A DNA stretch of 23,200 nucleotides from an uncultured Fretibacterium sp. (lineage in GTDB: Bacteria; Synergistota; Synergistia; Synergistales; Aminobacteriaceae): NCBI GenBank assembly GCA_937892105.1, contig CALAUZ010000320.1, forward strand, positions 1 to 23,200, given 5' to 3'. The translations under genes were made by a program, and so were the position numbers. Shown here piece after piece: positions 8,248 to 15,706 of the stretch (positions are counted from its first letter, which is position 1; the number at the start of each line of letters is the position of its first letter). Under the pieces are notes generated by a model. The model saw only the letters and a program-made list of their open reading frames with translations, had not been told where the DNA came from and ran no database searches.

Positions 8248-9558
8248 TTAGAAATCCGCGCAAGTTCTGCGGGAGTAACCGCTTATCATGTTTGCACAGA
8301 ACATTCCGTTATTCTCCATGACAAACGAACCATCGGGCCTTATGCAGCCTTCCCAACCGCCAGAGTTCCCATCTCTTGCAAGTGCCTCAAGTTCTCCGAT
8401 AACTTCCATTCCTGCTGGCAACTCGTACATCTGAGAGACGTTTCCTGTTGTAACAAGCGCGTTTGTTGCGGGGTTCATTGACACGAGGGGCTGTGATGCA
8501 CCGTCGCGCCCTGTGCATTCGTCCGAGAGACCAATTGTCTTAATCCCAAGACGTTCAAGCTCAACAAGCATCGCCGTGTAATCGACATCGGGATTGCCGT
8601 AACCTTCCTCTGCGACAACTGCTGCCTGTGCTCCAAGACTGGCAGCAATCTGGCCGGCCATCTTCACACAGCGTACCTTCTCGTCCATTTTGACGTTAAG
8701 GGTTGACATGATTACGCCCAAGAAGTTAATCGTCTTCCCGTGCTGCTCATAGAGCTTCTTAATCATGGGGTTCGTCGCAAATTCATACGTTGAAATCTTC
8801 GATGATGTAGGCATGAAAGAGCCTGATACCATGCAGCCGTCAAGAAGTTCATTGGGGTGCATGAACGTCGGGAGAATGTGGTTGCCGTCCCAGCCGTAAA
8901 TCAGAGTGTTGTAGCCCATAGCTTCCATCTGTGTCTGCGGCTGAAGTACGTATACAACTCTCGGAAGTTTGTTGACTTCTTCACTTCTCTCGTAGATTGA
9001 AGGCAAATCGTAGACTTCGATATTCTCCGGCTCTAAGTCCTTTACGCACTGGCCGATGTATTCAGCAAGTCTCATTCCTGCCCATCTGAGAGCGTGATTT
9101 TTCTTCTGCTGTTCGTGGCGTTCAAAGTCTTCGTCAGTGTCGGCAACGAGTACGAGGTTCACCATGTCGCCATGAATTGTATGGTGCTGATATTCTCCGC
9201 CCATTGCTATAACTCCGTCCTGGAAACCGCCAGCGTGTTCGCCAACGACGATGAGCGAACAGTCCTGAAGGCAGTGTGTACGGCCTGACCCTGCTACTTC
9301 CATTTCAGTGAGAACGCCTGGAAATATTCCATGTCCTCCTGAAACCTTGCAGCGCATTTCTACAGCTTCTTTCACCGGGCAAAGTATTGTATTGTCGCCG
9401 GGGTGTACAATCCTGAAGTCTGCTGTTGTAATATGCTCGTCCTCTTTTACGACACCGAGCAGTTCTTCTTTGTTCACCGTAAGGATACCTGAATTGTAAG
9501 CTGTCTTGTCGCCGAACACGATATCCTTAACGTGAAATGCTCCGATTTCAAGTCTCAT
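8248..9558 (-). CDS. grdI: Glycine/sarcosine/betaine reductase component B, GrdE/GrdG/GrdI family subunit (betaine-type likely)
   Basis: 436 residues, full length for the family. It shares family segments such as GHGIFPGVL (76-83), GSGRTHCLQDCSLIVVGE (90-107), VAEEGYGNPDVDY, SDECTGRDGASQPLV and IGELEALARDG. In glycine-type GrdE an Asn-Cys pair (Cys242 in the characterised clostridial protein) self-cleaves to give a pyruvoyl group. The aligned stretch here, LLDGCMVSGSFMPTSSK, has Ser247-Phe248 at that place, so pyruvoyl formation there looks impossible. Component B of betaine and sarcosine reductases was purified as an uncleaved subunit of about 45 kDa, so I call this GrdI-like. The neighbouring BCCT transporter agrees. 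It is the first gene of the leftward operon, with AAGGATG upstream of its ATG. An alternative is GrdG (sarcosine). Confidence 0.85.
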   Translation of the reverse strand: MRLEIGAFHVKDIVFGDKTAYNSGILTVNKEELLGVVKEDEHITTADFRIVHPGDNTILCPVKEAVEMRCKVSGGHGIFPGVLTEMEVAGSGRTHCLQDCSLIVVGEHAGGFQDGVIAMGGEYQHHTIHGDMVNLVLVADTDEDFERHEQQKKNHALRWAGMRLAEYIGQCVKDLEPENIEVYDLPSIYERSEEVNKLPRVVYVLQPQTQMEAMGYNTLIYGWDGNHILPTFMHPNELLDGCMVSGSFMPTSSKISTYEFATNPMIKKLYEQHGKTINFLGVIMSTLNVKMDEKVRCVKMAGQIAASLGAQAAVVAEEGYGNPDVDYTAMLVELERLGIKTIGLSDECTGRDGASQPLVSMNPATNALVTTGNVSQMYELPAGMEVIGELEALARDGNSGGWEGCIRPDGSFVMENNGMFCANMISGYSRRTCADF

Positions 9559-9640
9559 TATTGAATTTCACATCCTTAATATTGTTGAATGCACACGAGA
9601 ATTCTGCGTGCCAAAAACGAATTGCCTTCTTCAAATCAGA

Positions 9641-9663
9641 AATGCAACAAGCGAACCTGCATT
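9641..9663. repeat. Inverted repeat, possible operator
   Basis: AATGCA and TGCATT form a perfect dyad with an 11-nt spacer, about 80 bp upstream of the grdI start. Its symmetry and place in a divergent promoter region suggest a regulator site, but no regulator gene is visible nearby. Confidence 0.3.
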
Positions 9664-9845
9664 GCAAAAAATCACGATGCAAAATTCACTTTGCCCTGAC
9701 CGAAAAAAGCTGCCAGTGAAAAAATAAAGTGTTGAAAAACGTAACTATGGAATAAAAATTGTTATCAGCGTTTCAAATTTTAGAATGCGGGAAGAATATG
9801 CGCCATAATGAAAAACAGTAATGTCTTAATGGCAGAAAATGCGTA

Positions 9846-9875
9846 TTGACGAAACCCGCCTAAATTGTGGAAAAT
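9846..9875 (+). promoter_or_regulatory. Probable promoter of the trxA-grdACD operon
   Basis: TTGACG (9846-9851, five of six -35 consensus bases) lies 18 bp from GAAAAT (9870-9875, four of six -10 bases). Transcription would begin about 30 bp before the trxA ATG, whose Shine-Dalgarno GAGGTG lies at 9896-9901. Confidence 0.45.
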
Positions 9876-9912
9876 ACCAGTGTCCAACGTAAAGTGAGGT
9901 GAAAACTAAAAG

Positions 9913-10254
9913 ATGGCAATCACAGAAATCACGAAGGAGAACTTTGAGGAAGAGTTCAAAAACAGTCCTCTTCCCGCAGTGCTGGACTTTTGGGGGCCTA
10001 AGTGCGGGCCGTGCATGGCATTAATGCCGAAGTATCACGAGCTTGCGGACAACCCGAAGTACGAAGGCAAGTTCAAGTTCTGCTCCGTCGATACGTCAAA
10101 GAACCGCAGGGTCTCAATGATGGTGCGTCCGGCAGTCATGGCACAGCCCACGTTCCTGTTCTTCAAGGACGGAGCTGAAGTGGCGAGGCTTGGAGGCGAT
10201 GACCTTACGATAGAGACTATAACTGCAAAGGTTGACGAGCTTGCAGGACTGTAG
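9913..10254 (+). CDS. trxA: Thioredoxin of the reductase system, atypical active site
   Basis: 113 residues with a single thioredoxin fold. The redox pair is C31-G-P-C34, but the surrounding sequence is DFWGPKCGPC rather than DFWAxWCGPC, so the Trp normally just before the first Cys is Lys30. The cis-proline is in QPTFLFFKDG. Thioredoxins encoded in glycine reductase operons re-reduce selenoprotein A after acetyl phosphate release and take electrons from TrxB. Here trxA opens the rightward operon and trxB closes the leftward one. The altered motif suggests a dedicated partner rather than a general thioredoxin. Confidence 0.92.
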   Translation: MAITEITKENFEEEFKNSPLPAVLDFWGPKCGPCMALMPKYHELADNPKYEGKFKFCSVDTSKNRRVSMMVRPAVMAQPTFLFFKDGAEVARLGGDDLTIETITAKVDELAGL

Positions 10255-10356
10255 TATCAGGTATTGTGTGCGCAAAGTGAAGATGTAAAGTGTATCAGCA
10301 ATGGAATAAAATGAATCAGCAGAAATCAAAATTCACAGAAGGGAAGGTGTCAGGAC

Positions 10357-10836
10357 ATGGGGAAACTTGCAGGAAAGAAATTATTGCTTCTCGGTGAGCG
10401 CGATGGCGTTCCCGGCCCTGCAATGGAAGCATGTCTCAAGGACAGCGGTGCAGAGATAATATTCTCAGCGACCGAGTGCTTTGTCTGAACGGCCGCAGGA
10501 GCGATGGACCTGCAGAACCAGCAGAGAGTGAAGGATGCTGGAGAGAAATATGGAACGGATTGTGTTGTAATACTTGGCAGCTCTGACGCTGAAGGCGCGG
10601 AGATTTACGCCGAGACAGTTACAGCAGGAGACCCGACATATGCAGGCCCCCTCGCCGGAGTTTCGTTGGAACTCCCTGTATATCACATTTTTGACCCTAT
10701 AATCAGAGCCGAATGCGACCCCGCTGCATGGGAGGAGCAGATTTCCATGATGGAAATGGTACTCGACCCTGAAGCGTTAGCCGCAGCAGTCAAAGGAATG
10801 CGCGACCAGTACAGCAAGAACGTTATCGAAGAGTAA
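10357..10836 (+). CDS. grdA: Glycine/sarcosine/betaine reductase selenoprotein A (UGA = Sec44)
   Basis: 159 residues when the TGA at 10486-10488 is decoded as selenocysteine. The active site reads [19 protein letters not shown], i.e. CxxU with Sec at position 44 as in characterised GrdA proteins. The start ([20 protein letters not shown]) and length agree. Selenoprotein A carries the carboxymethyl-selenoether from component B to component C. It is shared by glycine, sarcosine and betaine reductases. The ATG at 10357 follows GGGAAGGTG. A naive ORF search finds only the last 110 residues. It is followed by a strong hairpin that may separate its expression from grdC. Confidence 0.96.
10495..10513 (+). 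promoter_or_regulatory. SECIS hairpin of grdA
   Basis: GCAGG and CCTGC form a perfect 5-bp stem with a 9-nt loop starting six nucleotides after the UGA codon. This is the position expected of a bacterial SECIS element. Confidence 0.6.
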
Positions 10837-10853
10837 CATCCAGAGAATAAACA

Positions 10854-10881
10854 GCCCGGGGGACGTAATAATCCTCCGGGC
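10854..10881 (+). terminator. Hairpin between grdA and grdC (attenuator or mRNA stabiliser)
   Basis: GCCCGGGGGA pairs with TCCTCCGGGC over 10 bp (one G-U) with an 8-nt loop, followed by ATTAATTTT. The weak T-tract suggests partial termination or protection of the upstream message, which would give more grdA and trxA than grdC and grdD. Confidence 0.6.
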
Positions 10882-10910
10882 ATTAATTTTACGAAAGCGG
10901 AGAAGAAATC

Positions 10911-12458
10911 ATGTCAAAAGTTGGAATTAAGAGCTACGCATACTGCCTCAATCATGCACCCGAAACAGGCTCACATTACGGCGGAACCCCATGGGAAGCC
11001 TTCCACAGCGGGAAAGAGCAGGAGTACCTTGACGCACTCCCCAAGCATATTCAGAGCTACGACCACGCCCTTCACTACGCGCCGAACCAGACCTACATCG
11101 GCGGTATAAGCTATGAGGATTTCGAGGCAATCCCTGCCCCATGGGTTGATAAGCCGCTGCCTGACGATAAGTCGAAGCGTTATGGTAAGTTTGGTGAATT
11201 AATGCCGGAAGATGAATTTCTGGGATTAATATCGGCGTGTGATGAGTTTGAGCTTGTGTGGCTGGAGAAAAGTTTTGCTGAGGAAGTCAGCAGGAAACTA
11301 GCGGAAGACCCAGTAATCACGGAAGCAATCGTGAAGCGTGTAGTCCGTCCAAAGAACATGCAGGAGCTTTCGGACATCGAGAAGGAAGTTGCGGAACGTG
11401 ATGCACTCGCGCTGTATTTCGGCGGAAAGGTGGTAGGCTGTATCAGGAGCGGACACCCGACAGACCATTGCTTGACGGCACACGTACTCATGGAGAATTT
11501 GGCGGGCAAAGCCTCAGGAGTTCTGGCACTTCTTCACCTCCTCAAGAACAGCGGAATGAACCCTATCGACCTTGATTTTGTGATTGAGTGCAGTGAAGAG
11601 GGAGCAGGAGATGTAGGCCAGAGGGCAGGCGGAAACTTTGCAAAGGCAATCGCTGAAGTTGCAGGCTGTACGAACGCTTCAGGGTGTGATGTCAGAGGTT
11701 TCTGTGCTGGGCCTGTAAACGCAATGATTAATGCGGCGGCTCAGGTTGCTTCAGGAGCGAGGAAGAATATTGCCGTTGTTGCGGGAGGTTCAATCCCCAA
11801 ACTCTACATGAACTCGCGCGACCATGTTAAGAAGGGGCTTCTGGCTCTTGAGGACTGTGTAGGAAGTTTCGCGGTATTGATTGTTCCTGATGATGGGACA
11901 ATGCCGGTAATGAGGCTTGATGTTTTGGGCAAGCACACTGTTGGAGCAGGCGGCGCGCCACAGGCTGTAACCAGTGCATTAACGTTTGAGCCGTTACAGG
12001 CTGCCGGACTGACGTTCAGCGATGTAGACAGGTTTGCGCCCGAACTTCAGAACCACGAAATCACCGAACCCGCAGGAGCAGGCAACGTTCCACTCGCGAA
12101 CATAAAGATGATAGCGGCACTTGCAGTCATGAAGAAGGCAATCGAGAAACCAGCAATGATGGATTTCATCAAGAAGCATGGGACAATCGGCTATGCTCAC
12201 ACACAGGGCCATATTCCGGCAGGAGTACCTTTCATCGGCCCGGCATGTGAACTTATCAAGGAAGGCAAGATTAAGCGTGCAATGATAATCGGCAAAGGCT
12301 CACTGTTCCTTGCGAGACTGACGAACCTTGCGGACGGAGCATCATTCCTCATTGAGAAGCCCGAACCTGTTGCGGCGGCGGCATCAGCGGTGAGCAAAGA
12401 CGACATCAAGGCTATGATACTTGAGGCACTTGGAGAAGCTGCCGGAAAGCTGGCGTGA
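10911..12458 (+). CDS. grdC: Glycine/sarcosine/betaine reductase component C subunit beta
   Basis: 515 residues, full length. With GrdD it converts the Se-carboxymethyl group of selenoprotein A to acetyl phosphate, via an acetyl-enzyme thioester and phosphate. The N-terminus (KVGIKSYAYCLNHAPETGSH) is typical. The central part resembles the FabH/thiolase-type fold, with IECSEEGAGDVGQRAGGN and NASGCDVRGFCAGPVNAM holding conserved cysteines. The C-terminus has a short Ala-rich linker and a helix (about 485-515). ATG at 10911 follows GGAGAAG. The gap to grdD is 6 bp. Confidence 0.95.
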   Translation: MSKVGIKSYAYCLNHAPETGSHYGGTPWEAFHSGKEQEYLDALPKHIQSYDHALHYAPNQTYIGGISYEDFEAIPAPWVDKPLPDDKSKRYGKFGELMPEDEFLGLISACDEFELVWLEKSFAEEVSRKLAEDPVITEAIVKRVVRPKNMQELSDIEKEVAERDALALYFGGKVVGCIRSGHPTDHCLTAHVLMENLAGKASGVLALLHLLKNSGMNPIDLDFVIECSEEGAGDVGQRAGGNFAKAIAEVAGCTNASGCDVRGFCAGPVNAMINAAAQVASGARKNIAVVAGGSIPKLYMNSRDHVKKGLLALEDCVGSFAVLIVPDDGTMPVMRLDVLGKHTVGAGGAPQAVTSALTFEPLQAAGLTFSDVDRFAPELQNHEITEPAGAGNVPLANIKMIAALAVMKKAIEKPAMMDFIKKHGTIGYAHTQGHIPAGVPFIGPACELIKEGKIKRAMIIGKGSLFLARLTNLADGASFLIEKPEPVAAAASAVSKDDIKAMILEALGEAAGKLA

Positions 12459-12464
12459 GAAAAG

Positions 12465-13613
12465 ATGTCAGACGCAATAAAGAAATTAGTTGGCGAGGCT
12501 CTCAGTGAAATAATAGAGAGCGCAAAGTCAGGAGGCCCAAAGGTACGTATAGGTCTCATGGCTTCTGGAAGTGAACACGGTGCTAAGGAAATCGCAAAGG
12601 GTGCAGCACTAGCCCTTCAGAACGGCGGAAGCGTTATCCCCGTAATGATAGGCCCGAAGGTTGAGGGTTACGAGGATTTGGAGTACATCGAGTGTGCGGA
12701 ATGCGATATTCCGGCGAGGCTTGAGGAGGCAGTGAAGTCAGGAGAAGTTGCTGGAGCAGTTGCGATGCATTTCCCGTTCCCGCTGGGAGTAACGACAATC
12801 GGAAGGGTATTCACGCCTGGCAGAGGCCGTCCAATGATACTAGCTTCAACGACAGGGACATCATCAACCGTAAGAGGCGAGGCGATGTTGAGGAACGCTG
12901 TATACGGTATAGCGGTTGCAAAGGCACTTGGTGTCAGCAATCCGACAGTCGGCATTCTCAACGTTGACACAGCGCAGCCAGTATTCCGCGCGTTATCACG
13001 AATGAAGGACAAGGGTTACAGTATAACGTTCGGGACATCAACGCGTGCTGACGGAGGCTCGGTACTCAGGGGCAACGACATTCTCACGGGAGCTGTAGAC
13101 ATATGTGTAACGGACACTCTTACGGGGAATGTACTCGTAAAGATGTTCTCGTCATTCACGACCGGCGGAAGCTACGAGGCTGCGGGCTGGGGATATGGGC
13201 CTTCATGCGGTGAGGGCTGGAAGCATGTTGTCTCCATAGTATCGAGGGCTTCAGGGGCACCGGTAATCGCGAACGCTTTGGCATTCACGGCGGCAGTTGT
13301 TGATGGCGGACTTCCAGAGAAGGTTGCGGAAGAACTGAAACTGGCGAGGGAAGCCGGATTTGATGAAGAGATTGAAGCATTGACCCCGAAGGCGGCACAG
13401 GCGGAAGAGGAAGTTAAAGCTCCTGCTGCTGAACCGACAGATGATGAGCTTCATGGTATTGACGTTCTAGAAATCGACAATGCCGTAAAAGTACTCTGGA
13501 AGGAAGGAATTTACGCCGAGAGTGCAATGGGCTGCACAGGGCCGGTAATAAAGATGCCCAAACGTCATATGGAGAAGGCTGCGGAACTTCTCAAGGCCAA
13601 CGGTTATCTATAG
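12465..13613 (+). CDS. grdD: Glycine/sarcosine/betaine reductase component C subunit alpha
   Basis: 382 residues. It is a PlsX-like acyl-phosphate-forming subunit; work on the clostridial enzyme identified it as the acetyl-phosphate-forming part of component C. The C-terminal motif ESAMGCTGPVIKMP places a conserved cysteine at C357, equivalent to the acetylated Cys359 of the characterised protein. Segments such as GLMASGSEHGAKEIAKGA, TSSTVRGEAMLRNAVYG and AGWGYGPSCGEGWKHV are family-typical. The linker near 310-335 is Ala/Glu/Pro-rich and probably flexible. The gene is coupled to grdC upstream and lies 3 bp before the DUF3343 gene. Confidence 0.95.
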   Translation: MSDAIKKLVGEALSEIIESAKSGGPKVRIGLMASGSEHGAKEIAKGAALALQNGGSVIPVMIGPKVEGYEDLEYIECAECDIPARLEEAVKSGEVAGAVAMHFPFPLGVTTIGRVFTPGRGRPMILASTTGTSSTVRGEAMLRNAVYGIAVAKALGVSNPTVGILNVDTAQPVFRALSRMKDKGYSITFGTSTRADGGSVLRGNDILTGAVDICVTDTLTGNVLVKMFSSFTTGGSYEAAGWGYGPSCGEGWKHVVSIVSRASGAPVIANALAFTAAVVDGGLPEKVAEELKLAREAGFDEEIEALTPKAAQAEEEVKAPAAEPTDDELHGIDVLEIDNAVKVLWKEGIYAESAMGCTGPVIKMPKRHMEKAAELLKANGYL

Positions 13614-13616
13614 GAA

Positions 13617-13844
13617 ATGGCCTGCCTTGCCACGTTCAAGACTACGAGTGCGGCGTTAATGTTTGAGCGAACCTGCCGGAAGTCAGGTATTCCAGCAAGG
13701 ATTGCGCCTGTTCCGCGAAAGTTGTCATCATCATGCGGGCTTGCGTGCGAGTTTCCGTGCGATAAGAGGGCAGATGTTGAGGTTATTGCGGAGGAAAAGA
13801 AGATTAACGTTGCAGGTTATCACGATATAGAGGAAGAACAGTAA
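13617..13844 (+). CDS. DUF3343 (putative Se/S carrier-like) small protein
   Basis: 75 residues. The sequence starts ACLATFKTTSAALMFERTC, continues GIPARIAPVPRKLSSSCG and LACEFPC, and fits the DUF3343 family, annotated in Pfam as a putative Se/S carrier because its members track with selenium use. Three closely spaced cysteines (in SSCGLACEFPC) could bind metal or selenium. The ATG lies 3 bp after grdD, so it is the last gene of the operon. Function is inferred from family and context only. Confidence 0.75.
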   Translation: MACLATFKTTSAALMFERTCRKSGIPARIAPVPRKLSSSCGLACEFPCDKRADVEVIAEEKKINVAGYHDIEEEQ

Positions 13845-13855
13845 ATTATTGCAGG

Positions 13856-13893
13856 ACAGGGGAAAATGAATATTAATCTTCTGCCCTGTATTT
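13856..13893 (+). terminator. Terminator of the rightward grd operon
   Basis: ACAGGG pairs with CCCTGT, with a possible inner GAA/TTC pairing and an AT-rich loop, followed by ATTTT. It lies 12 bp after the DUF3343 stop and between convergent genes, so it may act in both directions. Confidence 0.6.
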
Positions 13894-13902
13894 TGTGTAA
13901 GC

Positions 13903-15003
13903 CTAAATCACAATATCAATTCTGTTTACTCCATCAGAATAGCTGTAATCTACTTTACGGGCTATTTTGTTGAGCATGGTAACACCGAGATGGACATCAT
14001 CATCAGCAATACTGAAGGGATTAAAACTTTTCCCATTGCACGTCATGTTAATCACCGTAGAGCCGTCAGCCTCAGAGTACGATATCCCAGTGTCAATATT
14101 CACATCAGCGCCACTGCCATAGCACCCTGCAATCATCTCGTAGACAAGTTCCTCGCAGCATAATTCCAGCCTGTAAGCAACCCTTGAGCTTAGGCCGTAC
14201 TTTTCCGCAAAGTTCCTTATTCCTCCCTGCATTTCCATAAGGTCAAAATCCCTCTGCCTTATCTCGTAGGAGAAATATTTTAGCTTCCGTATGAAAGCTA
14301 CAGTTTTTTCGTGCTTTGGTGCGTCAAAAATCTCCGATGGTCTTCCCTGTTCGTATATTCCTCTGTCAGCAAAGAACAGAACCCTGTTAGCGACCTCACG
14401 CGCAAAATTCATCTCATGCGTTACAATGAGCATAGTCAGGTTGCGTTTGGCCAACATACGTATCATTGCAAGCACCTCACCAACCATTGTGGGATCTAAA
14501 GCACTTGTTGGCTCATCGAACAGCAATACTTTAGGGTTCATCATGAGGCTTCGGCAAATGGCAATTCTCTGCTGCTGGCCACCCGATAAAGTTGAGGGCA
14601 TTGCGTTAGCCTTTGATAACAGTCCGACTTTCGACAGCCATTCCATAGCGTGAACTTCTGCGTCGTGTCTGGTCATTCCGGAGAGTTTTACGGGAGCGAG
14701 ACATAGATTGTCCATAACGTTCATGTGAGAGAACAGGTAGAACCTTTGGTAGACCATGCCCATTTTACGCCGTATTCTGTTTACGTCGGCATGTTTTGCA
14801 GTAATCTCCTCGCCATCAATGAAAATCTGTCCGCTGTCAGGCTTTTCCAGCAATTCGAGCGAACGGAGGAAAACGCTTTTCCCGCAGCCAGAGCCGCCAA
14901 TTATGGCTATCCTTTCGCCTTCTTCAACGTTAAGGCTTACGTTGTTAAGGACGCTTAGTTCCCCGAAAGATTTGCATAAATTTCTGACCTCAATAACGCT
15001 CAT
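13903..15003 (-). CDS. Polar amino-acid-type ABC transporter ATPase fused to a GHKL/anti-sigma-like domain
   Basis: 366 residues, against about 245 for GlnQ/HisP-type ATPases. Residues 1-242 are a complete ABC domain: Walker A GGSGCGKS (36-43), Q-loop VYQRFYLF, signature LSGGQQQR (139-146), Walker B LLFDEPTSALDP (160-171) and the H-loop VTHEM. After a linker, residues 247-366 look like a degenerate GHKL ATP-binding domain of the RsbW/SpoIIAB type: a helix with CCEELVYEMI (282-291) at the N-box position, a beta strand with NGKSFNPFS, then HLGVTMLNKIARKVDYSY and a final strand NRIDIVI. The classical N-box Asn and the DxGxG motif are not intact. The ATG overlaps the permease stop by 4 bp (ATGA). 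The fusion suggests that transport is coupled to regulation or dimerisation; this is inference. Confidence 0.85.
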   Translation of the reverse strand: MSVIEVRNLCKSFGELSVLNNVSLNVEEGERIAIIGGSGCGKSVFLRSLELLEKPDSGQIFIDGEEITAKHADVNRIRRKMGMVYQRFYLFSHMNVMDNLCLAPVKLSGMTRHDAEVHAMEWLSKVGLLSKANAMPSTLSGGQQQRIAICRSLMMNPKVLLFDEPTSALDPTMVGEVLAMIRMLAKRNLTMLIVTHEMNFAREVANRVLFFADRGIYEQGRPSEIFDAPKHEKTVAFIRKLKYFSYEIRQRDFDLMEMQGGIRNFAEKYGLSSRVAYRLELCCEELVYEMIAGCYGSGADVNIDTGISYSEADGSTVINMTCNGKSFNPFSIADDDVHLGVTMLNKIARKVDYSYSDGVNRIDIVI

Positions 15004-15677
15004 GATAACGCTTCCTTTCTGTGCTTCATGTAATCCGTGAATGCAAACATGCCATGAACGATATATGCCATAGCAAGGTATATCAGCATTCCGATGATGA
15101 TTGTAATCATGGGTTGCATAGTGCGTGAAGCGATGTTGTTGATTACGCGCGTGAGGTCAGTGATGGAAACGTAACCTACAACGCTAGTCCATTGTATGAG
15201 GTTTATCACTGCTGACTGGTATACCGGTTTAGCGATACTGACGGCCTGTGGCAGAGTTACGAGCCTGAAGGCCTGCCATGCTGAAAATCCCAAAGTTCTT
15301 GCGGCCTCAACCTGTCCTTTGTCCGTAGCACTGATGGAAGCGCGGAGAATTTCTGCGACATGAGCAGCGACATTGAGGGAGAAAGTGATTACAGCGATTG
15401 TGTTAGCCTCAAGGGAACTTCTTGCAAAAACGCCATAGTACATCAACATCAGAAGCATTAGAACCGGAGAGCCTCTGAGTACGACGATGTAAATTTTTGC
15501 GGGAATGCTGAGGATTTTTGCGTTAGACATTCTGAGCAGGCACACGAACGCGCCCAGAAGTGTCCCGAAAATCATCGACATCAGCGAGATATATATAGTG
15601 GCATTAAGACCCTTTAGTATAGTCAGATACGATCCACCCTGAATGAGTATCCTGTAGAGTATTTCGTTTAAGGGCAT
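15000..15677 (-). CDS. ABC transporter permease, HisM/GlnP family
   Basis: 225 residues with about five membrane helices. The EAA loop that contacts the ATPase reads EAARTLGFSAWQAFRLVTLP. The sequence VVLRGSPVLMLLMLMYYGV matches the family motif of polar amino-acid permeases (RGTPLLVQLFxxYF-like). It is the only permease in the operon, so it would act as a homodimer with the ATPase downstream. A Shine-Dalgarno AAAGGAG precedes the ATG, and a 29-bp gap separates it from the upstream binding-protein gene. Confidence 0.93.
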   Translation of the reverse strand: MPLNEILYRILIQGGSYLTILKGLNATIYISLMSMIFGTLLGAFVCLLRMSNAKILSIPAKIYIVVLRGSPVLMLLMLMYYGVFARSSLEANTIAVITFSLNVAAHVAEILRASISATDKGQVEAARTLGFSAWQAFRLVTLPQAVSIAKPVYQSAVINLIQWTSVVGYVSITDLTRVINNIASRTMQPMITIIIGMLIYLAMAYIVHGMFAFTDYMKHRKEALS

Positions 15678-15706
15678 GAATGTACTTTACTCCTTTCATG
15701 AAAGTT

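Larger units (their letters stand above)
9559..9912. promoter_or_regulatory. Divergent control region between grdI and trxA
   Basis: An AT-rich 354-bp gap feeds both halves of the reductase locus. It contains an imperfect dyad centred on GAATTC (9591-9611), a dyad AATGCA-N11-TGCATT (9641-9663), and further copies of the ATGCA word near 9589 and 9676. These lie on the grdI side. Leader or promoter function is inferred from layout; I see no recognisable riboswitch and no convincing leftward -35/-10 pair. Confidence 0.45.

Noticed and set aside
9559..9912. Glycine riboswitch upstream of the reductase genes
   Set aside because: I could not find the conserved glycine-aptamer core on either strand.
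10504..10836. grdA as a 110-residue protein starting after the TGA
   Set aside because: The upstream frame encodes the canonical GrdA N-terminus with its own ribosome site, and the TGA is at Sec44.
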